DNA from: SIG480 sp045649265
Lineage (GTDB): Bacteria > Bacillota > Clostridia > Oscillospirales > JAAYXM01
Reading direction: 5' to 3'
DNA: 51,606 nt
Assembly (NCBI GenBank): GCA_045649265.1
Contig: JAZRPO010000065.1
Span: 1-51,606, forward strand
This document shows, piece by piece, positions 31,692 to 39,348 of the stretch. Position 1 is the first letter of the stretch. Each line of letters begins with the position of its first letter. A model generated the notes under the pieces. That model worked only from the letters and a program-made list of their open reading frames with translations, did no database searches and was not told the DNA's origin. The position numbers were made by a program, and so were the translations under genes.

Positions 31692-33524
31692 TTACTCAGT
31701 ATATTCGAAAGCTTCGAAACCGAGGTCGGCAATCCCCGAAACACCATAGCCGGAGAGATTATCATTCATTAGTTCATCGGCAAAATTAAGGCTCATATAG
31801 AAAAGATTGCCTGCATTGCCCATGTGGGTAGAGCGGGAATCATAATCCATTCCGTCTGTCTTGTCAAAGAAGTAGTAAGTCTTGTAGGCAAAATCGCGTT
31901 TATATATATTCGAAACGCCGCATGCAGAATATCCGTTCTGACTTATGTCCTCGAAGTAGTAATAGCGGGAAAACGCTTTTTCTTCATCGGGAACAATGTC
32001 AATCGTGGTGAAAAAGCCTTCTCCGTCGGAATAGACATACATACACATCAGGGTTATGCAATCATATTCCTCGTCATAGTAAAGAGTATACTCTACTTGG
32101 GCATCCCACGCGGTTTCGCTTTCCATTGTCATAACGTATGCAGGGCTTCCTCCCACTGTTGCATTTGAATAGTTATATATCCAGGAGAGGAGAAGCTTAT
32201 AAGCGATCTGTTGCCGGGACAGTCCTGAAGCATCAATATCTCCGACGACATTTTCGTTATCAAACTCACCTGTTGCGGACAGAGGAAAAGCTCTTTGTGT
32301 TGAATAGCCTTTAATAACTGAAATCGGAAGTGCGAGATTCAGATTCTGACCGAAGTTAAACCCCGCCGAGGTTATTCCGACAACCTGACCTTTGCGGTTT
32401 ATAAGGGCGCCGCCTGATGAACCGTTGGAGGTCGGAACGCTTATCTGCAGGAAACGAACACCGTCAAGTGTTCGGTTGGTGTTTGAAATCAGGCCCTCTG
32501 AAATTGTGTTATCAAGTCCGTGCGGGCTTCCGATTGCGAAGACCTCCTCGCCGCCGAGCGGTTCTTCACTTGAAATTTCAAGATACGGAGAATTTGAAAT
32601 GTCAACCTTTATGACAGCCCAGTCATTTTTTGCGCTGTAATCATAAACTCCCACGACGTTATACCATTTTTTCTTATCAGAGAGATAAATCCTTGACTTT
32701 GTGACACCTTCAATAACGTGGTAATTCGTGACAGCCGTTCCATTTTGATCAATAAAAAATCCGCTTCCGGAGGAAATCGCAGTTCCGTTTCTGTCGTAGT
32801 TTTCAACATAAAAAACGGCAGGAGAACAACGGTTATAAATTTCTTCAGAGGTATAATCTTTGGGAGCTCCCTCATTCTCAAATTCGGAAACGTTGTAGAA
32901 GGTGTTGTATGCTGCTGCCGAGAAAACCCCAGCTTCTATAAGCTTCATAGCGAGCGTTTTCTTCGTTCCCTTAACCTCCGCTTCAAGCGCTGCATAAGAG
33001 ACAAGAACAACATCACCCCTTAAAAAGTTGAGGATATCGGGGTTTCCGTTCATTATCCCAGTCTGGCGCGCAAGCGTAAAGGGATTATCCCACGTAAAGT
33101 CGCCCGCTGTGTCAGAGTATCCAAGCGCGCGAAGAACGAAGGTCAGATACATTGACGCGGATGCAGATTCTCCGCCACCGAATTTTGTCGCCGAAATTCC
33201 GTTGGTGAGCTTGTTTTCATACGCATATCCGACATAGCTGTCTGCCCAGGTGGGAACATCGAGGAATGGGTGCCGTCCGCCTTTATTGAGAGCATCAGCT
33301 TCCTTTCCCAGAACGCGGATGAGCATAACGAGCGCCTCCGTGCGGGTAGGAGCGCGGTCGAGGGCAAAGTCGGTTTCAGAAACGCCCTTGAAAATCCCGA
33401 GGCTTTTCAAATCAGCGGCAAGCTCGCTCTCGCGCGAGAGCGTAGAGCTTGCGGCAAGTGCCTGCGCCGGGAAAAGCGAAAAAAGTAAAATCACACATAT
33501 TGTTAAAGAAATGATTCTTTTCAT
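31692..33524 (-). CDS. Secreted SLH-domain trypsin-like serine protease
   Basis: 610 aa. A Sec signal peptide is at residues 1-24 (ICVILLFSLFPAQALAA). Residues about 30-200 hold S-layer-homology repeats (APTRTEALVMLIRVLG, FLDVPTWADSYVGYAYE), which usually anchor proteins to cell-wall polysaccharide. Residues about 230-410 are a trypsin-like domain with triad His269 (TNYHVIEG), Asp301 (KNDWAVIKV) and Ser370 (NGSSGGALIN; usual GNSGGP). About 180 C-terminal residues are unassigned. It probably acts at the cell surface; substrates are unknown. AAAGGAG precedes the start. Confidence 0.87.
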   Translation of the reverse strand: MKRIISLTICVILLFSLFPAQALAASSTLSRESELAADLKSLGIFKGVSETDFALDRAPTRTEALVMLIRVLGKEADALNKGGRHPFLDVPTWADSYVGYAYENKLTNGISATKFGGGESASASMYLTFVLRALGYSDTAGDFTWDNPFTLARQTGIMNGNPDILNFLRGDVVLVSYAALEAEVKGTKKTLAMKLIEAGVFSAAAYNTFYNVSEFENEGAPKDYTSEEIYNRCSPAVFYVENYDRNGTAISSGSGFFIDQNGTAVTNYHVIEGVTKSRIYLSDKKKWYNVVGVYDYSAKNDWAVIKVDISNSPYLEISSEEPLGGEEVFAIGSPHGLDNTISEGLISNTNRTLDGVRFLQISVPTSNGSSGGALINRKGQVVGITSAGFNFGQNLNLALPISVIKGYSTQRAFPLSATGEFDNENVVGDIDASGLSRQQIAYKLLLSWIYNYSNATVGGSPAYVMTMESETAWDAQVEYTLYYDEEYDCITLMCMYVYSDGEGFFTTIDIVPDEEKAFSRYYYFEDISQNGYSACGVSNIYKRDFAYKTYYFFDKTDGMDYDSRSTHMGNAGNLFYMSLNFADELMNDNLSGYGVSGIADLGFEAFEYTE

Positions 33525-33566
33525 TTTTTAATCTCCTTTGATGAAATGCCTGAAAATTTTTACCTA

Positions 33567-33595
33567 ATTATACCACATGCATAGGGATTTATCAA
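33567..33595 (-). promoter_or_regulatory. Promoter of the SLH protease gene
   Basis: Minus strand: TTGATA (33590-33595), 17-nt spacer, TATAAT (33567-33572). Confidence 0.75.
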
Positions 33596-33638
33596 CAGAG
33601 AAAGTGTCGCAAGTCAAGCCGTTTTATGAAATTTTACG

Positions 33639-33667
33639 TTGCGGAAATCCGCGCTTTATAGTATAAT
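33639..33667 (+). promoter_or_regulatory. Promoter of mnmG-rsmG
   Basis: TTGCGG (33639-33644), 17-nt spacer, TATAAT (33662-33667), 43 nt before mnmG. It is divergent from the protease promoter. Confidence 0.7.
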
Positions 33668-33710
33668 ATTGAATTAAGAATCACATTAAATTGAGAAGAC
33701 GGGAAAATCT

Positions 33711-35594
33711 ATGGAATATATAGCAGGAAAATATGATATAGCAGTTATCGGAGCGGGGCATGCAGGCTGCGAAGCGGCGCTTTCTGCAGCTCGGCTCGGC
33801 GCGCGCGTTATTTGCTTTGCGATAAATCTTGACTCTGTCGGGAATATGCCCTGCAACCCCGCAATCGGCGGAACTGCAAAGGGGCATCTTGTCCGTGAAC
33901 TCGATGCGCTCGGTGGTGAAATGGGCAGAGCGGCGGATGATACCTGCATTCAATACCGTATGTTAAACCGGGGCAAAGGCCCGGCGGTGTATTCTCTCCG
34001 CGCTCAGGCTGATCGGCGCGCATATCAGGCTCGAATGAAGCGCGCGCTTGAAGAATGTGAAAATCTGCACCTTCTCCAAGCGGAAATAACAAAGATTGAG
34101 GTTGAAAACGGGCGTATCTGTGCAGTTGTCACAGCCTCAGGAGGGCGATATCTCGTATCAGCCTGCATTATCGCCACAGGCACATACCTCGGCGGAAAGA
34201 CAACCGTTGGCGAAACCTCGCGCGAGGGCGGTCCTGACGGAATGTTTGCTGCAAGCGAGCTTACAAAAAACCTTCTTGCAATCGGACTTCCGCTTCGCCG
34301 CTTCAAAACGGGGACTCCGCCGCGAATTAATGCGCGTTCCGTTGATTTTTCTAAAATGGAGCCGCAACCGGGCGATGAGGACATAGCTCCGTTCTCTTTT
34401 GATACCGACAAAAAGCTTGAAAACCGCGCAATCTGTCACCTTACGTATACAAATGAGGAAACCCATCGGATAATCCGAGAAAATCTGCACCGCTCTCCGC
34501 TTTTTTCAGGAAATATAGAAGGTGTCGGACCGAGATATTGTCCGTCTATCGAGGACAAGGTTGTGCGATTTGCGGATAAACGCCGTCATCAGCTCTTTGT
34601 TGAGCCCATGGGGCTTTCGACGGATGAAATGTATATTCAGGGCCTTTCGTCTTCACTGCCTGAGGACATTCAGCTTCTGATAGTTCATTCAATAAAAGGG
34701 CTTGAAAATGCGCAGATAATGCGCTTTGCATATGCGATAGAATACGACTGCATCGACCCCCTTGCGCTTGATGCAACACTTCGGGTAAAAACAATATCAG
34801 GGCTTTATGGTGCAGGCCAGTTCTGCGGCTCTTCTGGATATGAAGAGGCGGCGGTGCAGGGTCTGATTGCAGGAATCAACGCTGCCCATGAGCTTTTCGG
34901 AAAGCCCCCGTTTATTTTAAGTCGCTCGGATTCCTACATCGGAACGCTCATTGATGACCTTGTAACAAAGGGCACAAATGAGCCGTATCGAATGATGACC
35001 TCCCGCTCGGAGTACAGGCTTTATCTCCGTCAGGACAATGCCGACCTCCGCCTCACTGAGCGCGGGTACGCTCTGGGGCTTGTTTCCCGGGAGAAATATG
35101 AAAGAATGCTCAAAAAGAAGGAGCTTTTGGAAAAAGAAATAAAAAGGCTTGAAAAAACGATAGTTGCGCCCGGCGATGAAATAAACGCTTTTTTGGAGGA
35201 AAAAGGAACCTCCGCCCTCGTTACCGGAGCCTCCCTTGCAGACTTAATCCGCCGTCCGCAGCTTGGTTATGAAAGCCTTTGCCATTTTGACAAGGCAAGG
35301 CCCTCTCTTCCGCAGAATGTTATTGAAACGGCAGAGATTTCACTTAAATATGACGGTTATATAAAGCGGCAGAAGTCACAGATAGAACAGTTTAAGAAGC
35401 TTGAAGAAAAGCTGTTGCCGGATGGTATTGACTATATGTCGCTTACGGGGCTTCGGACAGAAGCGCGCCAGAAGCTCTCGGCAATCCGCCCTAAATCCGT
35501 TGGGCAGGCATCGAGAATATCGGGGGTAAGCCCTGCTGACATTGCCGCCCTTCTTCTCTACATTAAGCAGCGCCCGGAAAGGACAGAGCTATGA
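33711..35594 (+). CDS. mnmG: tRNA uridine-5-carboxymethylaminomethyl modification enzyme MnmG (GidA)
   Basis: 627 aa, full length. The FAD-binding motif is VIGAGHAGCEAALSAARLG. Further signatures are NPAIGGTAKGHLVRELDALGG, the Cys-containing GLPLRRFKTGTPPRI and GQFCGSSGYEEAAVQGLIAGINAA. With MnmE it modifies U34 of certain tRNAs. Its usual partner mnmE is not next to it here. The ribosome site is weak (GGGAAAA). The stop overlaps rsmG (ATGA). Confidence 0.96.
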   Translation: MEYIAGKYDIAVIGAGHAGCEAALSAARLGARVICFAINLDSVGNMPCNPAIGGTAKGHLVRELDALGGEMGRAADDTCIQYRMLNRGKGPAVYSLRAQADRRAYQARMKRALEECENLHLLQAEITKIEVENGRICAVVTASGGRYLVSACIIATGTYLGGKTTVGETSREGGPDGMFAASELTKNLLAIGLPLRRFKTGTPPRINARSVDFSKMEPQPGDEDIAPFSFDTDKKLENRAICHLTYTNEETHRIIRENLHRSPLFSGNIEGVGPRYCPSIEDKVVRFADKRRHQLFVEPMGLSTDEMYIQGLSSSLPEDIQLLIVHSIKGLENAQIMRFAYAIEYDCIDPLALDATLRVKTISGLYGAGQFCGSSGYEEAAVQGLIAGINAAHELFGKPPFILSRSDSYIGTLIDDLVTKGTNEPYRMMTSRSEYRLYLRQDNADLRLTERGYALGLVSREKYERMLKKKELLEKEIKRLEKTIVAPGDEINAFLEEKGTSALVTGASLADLIRRPQLGYESLCHFDKARPSLPQNVIETAEISLKYDGYIKRQKSQIEQFKKLEEKLLPDGIDYMSLTGLRTEARQKLSAIRPKSVGQASRISGVSPADIAALLLYIKQRPERTEL

Positions 35595-36289
35595 AAGACC
35601 TTCTGACAAACATCTTCAAAAGCCTTGAAATAGAAGCAGACCCTGAGCAATTTATAACCTTTTCCGATATGCTTCTTGAAAAGAATAAGGTTATGAATCT
35701 CACTGCAATCTGCGAGCCGCGTGAGGTTTGCATTCGACACTTTGCAGATTCTCTCTCGCTTCTTCGTTCGTGTGATTTTTCAGGAAAGCGCGTTATAGAT
35801 GTCGGGTGTGGTGCTGGGTTTCCGGGGCTTCCGCTCCGCCTTGCAAAGAGCGATATCTCGCTCACGCTCCTCGACTCTCTCGGAAAACGAGTAAACTTTC
35901 TCTCGGAGGTATGCGAAAAGCTCAACCTCCCGGATGTTGAATGTCTCCATGCCCGCGCGGAGGAGATTGCAAATGAGCAGGGTTACCGAGAGGGCTATGA
36001 CATTGCAGTTTCCCGTGCGGTTGCAGACCTTTCGGTGCTCTGTGAGATGTGCCTGCCGTATGTAAAGGTTGGCGGAGTTTTTCTCGCCATGAAGGCCTCC
36101 GACTGTGACGATGAGCTCAATCGTGCCGGGAACGCAATTTCAACGCTTGGCGGCGAGCTTTGCGAAAGGATAGACTATCCGCTTTATGATACCGGCATTA
36201 TTCACACAATTCTCGTGATAAAAAAGGTGAAAAACACTCCGCAAAAGTATCCGAGAAGATTTGCAAAAATAAAAGCAGCCCCGCTGTAA
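35591..36289 (+). CDS. rsmG: 16S rRNA (guanine-527-N7) methyltransferase RsmG (GidB)
   Basis: 232 aa. The SAM-binding motif is VIDVGCGAGFPGLPLRLAK, followed by LLDSLGKRVNFL and SRAVADLSVLCEMCLPYVK, as in GidB. It methylates G527 of 16S rRNA; loss gives low-level streptomycin resistance in other bacteria. It is coupled to mnmG by a 4-nt overlap. A terminator follows, whereas many Firmicutes continue with noc/parA/parB. Confidence 0.95.
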   Translation: MKDLLTNIFKSLEIEADPEQFITFSDMLLEKNKVMNLTAICEPREVCIRHFADSLSLLRSCDFSGKRVIDVGCGAGFPGLPLRLAKSDISLTLLDSLGKRVNFLSEVCEKLNLPDVECLHARAEEIANEQGYREGYDIAVSRAVADLSVLCEMCLPYVKVGGVFLAMKASDCDDELNRAGNAISTLGGELCERIDYPLYDTGIIHTILVIKKVKNTPQKYPRRFAKIKAAPL

Positions 36290-36309
36290 AAACAAACGAA
36301 ATAGAAACA

Positions 36310-36344
36310 AAAAAATCCTGTAATACTGTGGTATTACAGGATTT
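36310..36344. terminator. Bidirectional terminator between rsmG and mgsA
   Basis: AAATCCTGTAATAC (36313-36326) pairs with GTATTACAGGATTT (36331-36344) over TGTG. There is an A-run on the left, so it acts best on the minus strand; the plus side has a short T-run. Confidence 0.82.
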
Positions 36345-36355
36345 AGAATTTTAAA

Positions 36356-36778
36356 TTAAAGAACACTTTGGCCTGACGGCTTTTCTCTCATAATATCTCG
36401 CCAGTCCATATCTCCGCGAGCAAGCCCGAGAATCAGAACCTCGGCAGTTGCGATGTTTGTTGCAACGGGAATGTTATGAGTATCGCAAAGCTGTAAGAGC
36501 GCGAGGACGTCAGGCTCGTGCGGATTGGCAGAGATCGGGTCGCGGAAGAAAAGCATCATATCAATCTCGTTGTATGCAATTCTTGCGCCAATTTGCTGAA
36601 CTCCGCCCTGTATACCGGCGAGAAACTGGTGAACGGGAAGCCCCGTTGCTTCGGAGATGAGCTTTGCAGTAGTGGCGGTACCGCAGAGAGTATGCTTTGA
36701 AAGCACGCTTTTATAAGCCGTGCAGAATTGAATCATAAGTTCCTTCTTTTTGTCGTGTGAAATCAGTGCTATGTTCAT
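36356..36778 (-). CDS. mgsA: Methylglyoxal synthase
   Basis: 140 aa. MNIALISHDKKKELMIQF, GTATTAKLI, FLAGIQGGVQQIGARIAYNEIDMMLFFRDP and LCDTHNIPVATN are diagnostic; Asp in FRDP and His in CDTHN are catalytic. It turns dihydroxyacetone phosphate into methylglyoxal and phosphate, a bypass used under phosphate limitation or sugar overload. It lies 12 nt after minD; this pairing also occurs in Clostridia next to minCDE/rodA genes. Confidence 0.95.
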   Translation of the reverse strand: MNIALISHDKKKELMIQFCTAYKSVLSKHTLCGTATTAKLISEATGLPVHQFLAGIQGGVQQIGARIAYNEIDMMLFFRDPISANPHEPDVLALLQLCDTHNIPVATNIATAEVLILGLARGDMDWRDIMREKPSGQSVL

Positions 36779-36790
36779 GGTAATTTCCTC

Positions 36791-37549
36791 TTAAAGCTTT
36801 TTTGAAATCTTCATAATCGGAACATTTTCTCCGCAAATTCTCTTTGCGATATTGCGATATGCACGAGCTGCGGGTGAACGGAGATTTGAAAAAACCAGAG
36901 AGCCGCGGTTGGCAGCCTCAATAACGTTCTTATCCTCAGGAACAATCCCTATGAGTTGGGTGCTTGTCCTGTCAATCGCCTCATCAACGTTGAGCGATGC
37001 AAGACGGCGGATGAGAGAGGGCCTAACTCGGTTTACAACAAGCCTGATGTCGGAAATCCCTCTTGCACGAAGCGAGGCGCGCGTTAGCTGAGCATCTCTC
37101 AAAGAAACCGTGTCGGGAGTAGCAACTAAAATTGCGCTGTCGGACGCCGCCGCTGCGAGCTGAAAGCCAAAGTCAAGGCCTGCGGGGCAGTCAATAATAC
37201 AAAAATCGCAAAGCTCCTTTAACTCACTTACAAGAGACGCAAGCTCTTCGGGAGAAACGTTCTTTCCGGCATTTTCGCCGAGAGGAGCAGAAAGAAGCGA
37301 TAAGTTTTCAACAAGCGGATGGGAAAGAAGCGCCTGCGAAAGAGAGACGTTTTTTGAGATAACATCGGAGAAATCGAAGAGAGCAAGCTCGCTCACTGCT
37401 AAAACGATGTCCATATTGCGGAGACCGACATCGGCATCCAGAACGATAACGCGCTTTCCAAGTGCCGCGAGGCAGCATGCAATACCGGCTGCGACAGAAG
37501 TTTTCCCTGTTCCGCCTTTGCCGGAGGCAACGCAAATAGCACGAGCCAT
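36791..37549 (-). CDS. minD: MinD-type septum-site ATPase, apparently orphan
   Basis: 252 aa from the ATG with GGGGGA 9 nt upstream. The deviant Walker A is ASGKGGTGKTSVAAGIA, then VLDADVGLRNMDIVLAV and IIDCPAGLDFGF, the MinD pattern. The sequence ends GENVPIMKISKKL and lacks the longer amphipathic membrane-targeting helix normally at the MinD C-terminus. No minC, minE or divIVA is adjacent. MinD proteins position the division septum. A ParA-like role is possible but the motifs favour MinD. Confidence 0.85.
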   Translation of the reverse strand: MARAICVASGKGGTGKTSVAAGIACCLAALGKRVIVLDADVGLRNMDIVLAVSELALFDFSDVISKNVSLSQALLSHPLVENLSLLSAPLGENAGKNVSPEELASLVSELKELCDFCIIDCPAGLDFGFQLAAAASDSAILVATPDTVSLRDAQLTRASLRARGISDIRLVVNRVRPSLIRRLASLNVDEAIDRTSTQLIGIVPEDKNVIEAANRGSLVFSNLRSPAARAYRNIAKRICGENVPIMKISKKL

Positions 37550-37659
37550 ACCGCAAAATCCCCCTTTCGAGCTTTTATAATAATTATACAATAATAAATT
37601 TGATTTGTAAATTATTTTATAAAAAAAACATCAAAACTTCAGGGGGCATTCGGATGAGG

Positions 37660-37896
37660 TCAGGAGCTTAAAACGGACAAAAGGCGGCTCGAGGCAAAAT
37701 CCGAGTTTTCCGAAACAAAAACAAGAAGCGAAATCCCGTTTGAGTAGGCGGTAATCTCCGCGTTTTCGGAAATCTCCACGCCCTGCTCCCGAAAAAGCTT
37801 TTCAGCAAGGGAGCGAAGCTCCCTCTTGCTTTCGGGGCGCTTGTCGGTGCATAGCTTTGCACAAAAAGAATGGCGTCCGATCTCAATAATTTCCAT
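37660..37896 (-). CDS. Small conserved-looking protein of unknown function upstream of minD
   Basis: 78 aa. The start is supported by GGAGG 8 nt before the ATG. The sequence begins MEIIEIGRHSFCAKLCTD, has a charged helix (KRELRSLAEKLFREQGVE) and a hydrophobic strand (ISLLVFVSEN). The layout vaguely recalls the N-terminal part of MecA-type adaptor proteins, but the likeness is weak and I do not assign it. It shares a strand and probably a transcript with minD-mgsA. TATAAT lies 33-38 nt before its start. Confidence 0.6.
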   Translation of the reverse strand: MEIIEIGRHSFCAKLCTDKRPESKRELRSLAEKLFREQGVEISENAEITAYSNGISLLVFVSENSDFASSRLLSVLSS

Positions 37897-37998
37897 ATGT
37901 ATTTCCTCCGTGTAACATTTCTAAAACAATTATATTACCAAGGCGCAAAAAATGAAATGCAAAAAATTTACCAGACCCCGCAAAAGAGGTCCAAACCC

Positions 37999-38027
37999 TT
38001 GACAATTAAGCGCAAATACGATAAAAT
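37999..38027 (+). promoter_or_regulatory. Promoter of hisS-aspS
   Basis: TTGACA (37999-38004), 17-nt spacer, TAAAAT (38022-38027), 50 nt before hisS. No T-box leader is visible in this short region. Confidence 0.82.
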
Positions 38028-38077
38028 TTTTTGATAAGAAACATTCGGCAGAATAAGGTAAAAAGGCAGTGAGATTT

Positions 38078-39343
38078 ATGGAAAAAATTACAGCTCCGCG
38101 CGGCACACGAGACGTTCTTCCCGACGAGGCGCGCGCTTGGCAAATACTTGAAGAAAAGCTTCGCAACCTCGCTCATCGCTTCGGGTTCAGGGAAATTCGC
38201 TTCCCCACCTTTGAAGAAGCTGCTCTCTTTGACCGTGGCGTTGGTGACACGACCGACGTTGTCCAGAAGGAGATGTACGACTTCTACGACAAGGGTGACC
38301 GCCATATGGCGCTTCGCCCCGAAGGCACTGCGAGCGTCGTCAGAAGCTTCATAGAGCACTCTCTCCATGCGGGAACGTTGCCTCTCAAGGTTTATTATAT
38401 TGCTCCGAACTTCCGCTACGAAAAGCCTCAGGCAGGGCGGCTTCGTGAGCATCATCAATTTGGAATCGAATGCTTTGGCGCAAGCGATGCAAGCGCAGAC
38501 GCCGAGGTTATTTCCCTTGCGGCAACGATGCTTTCAGAGCTCGGAATCACAGGCACAGAGCTTCACTTAAACTCCTGCGGCTGCCGCGAATGCAGAAAGG
38601 CATATCATGCCGAGCTGAAAGCGTACTTTGAAACTAAAAAGGGAGAGCTCTGCCAGACCTGCCTTGACCGTCTTGACAGAAACCCGATGAGAATTCTCGA
38701 CTGCAAAAGCGAAATCTGCAAAGCAATTTCAAAGGATGCCCCGAAAATCTCGGATTATCTCTGCGACTCGTGCCGCGAGCATTTCGAAAAGCTCAAAGCA
38801 TGCCTTCGCGAGACAGGAATTGATTTCACGCTTGACCCCATGCTTGTAAGAGGGCTTGACTATTACACAAACACAGTATTTGAATTTGTTTCTTCAAGCA
38901 TCGGTGCACAAGGGACCGTCTGCGGTGGCGGAAGATACAATGGTCTTGTTGAATCTCTCGGCGGCCCGTCTGTCCCGGGGCTAGGCTTTGGCTGCGGAAT
39001 AGAGCGCCTTATGCTTACGCTTGAAGCTGAGGGCAAGCTCGAGGCTGACCGCCTTGTTCCGCAGATTTTCATAGCTCATGCCGATTCTGATGCAGAAATG
39101 ATTTCCCACAGGCTGGTTTATGAGCTTCGGAGGCTCTCTGTCTGGGCAGAGCGCGATACTTCGGGCCGCTCGCTTAAAGCGCAGATGAAATTTGCCGGTA
39201 AGTGCGGAGCGAAGTTCTCGGCGGTTATCGGCGGCAGCGAAATCGAAAGCGGACGAGTAACCCTCAAAAACATGGAAAGCGGAGAAACCTCGGAATGTGA
39301 GCTTTCTGCTGCTGCAATTAAAAATTACATCGAAGGGGTTTAA
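38078..39343 (+). CDS. hisS: Histidyl-tRNA synthetase
   Basis: 421 aa from the ATG giving MEKITAPRGTRDVLPDEARA, the family start (a GTG 9 nt earlier is less likely). The class II core shows motif 2 YYIAPNFRYEKPQAGRLREHHQ and the HisRS signatures LVRGLDYYTNTVFEF and CGGGRYNGLVESLGG. The C-terminal anticodon domain follows. It charges tRNA-His in the cytoplasm. It is followed by aspS 5 nt downstream, the common Firmicutes pair. Confidence 0.96.
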   Translation: MEKITAPRGTRDVLPDEARAWQILEEKLRNLAHRFGFREIRFPTFEEAALFDRGVGDTTDVVQKEMYDFYDKGDRHMALRPEGTASVVRSFIEHSLHAGTLPLKVYYIAPNFRYEKPQAGRLREHHQFGIECFGASDASADAEVISLAATMLSELGITGTELHLNSCGCRECRKAYHAELKAYFETKKGELCQTCLDRLDRNPMRILDCKSEICKAISKDAPKISDYLCDSCREHFEKLKACLRETGIDFTLDPMLVRGLDYYTNTVFEFVSSSIGAQGTVCGGGRYNGLVESLGGPSVPGLGFGCGIERLMLTLEAEGKLEADRLVPQIFIAHADSDAEMISHRLVYELRRLSVWAERDTSGRSLKAQMKFAGKCGAKFSAVIGGSEIESGRVTLKNMESGETSECELSAAAIKNYIEGV

Positions 39344-39348
39344 ATATA

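Noticed and set aside
33589..33597. TTATCAACA DnaA-box-like 9-mer near the protease promoter
   Set aside because: A single isolated copy that coincides with the promoter -35; it is most likely chance.
37922..38068. Possible T-box leader before hisS
   Set aside because: The region is too short and lacks the T-box core and a specifier stem. A plain SigA promoter explains it.
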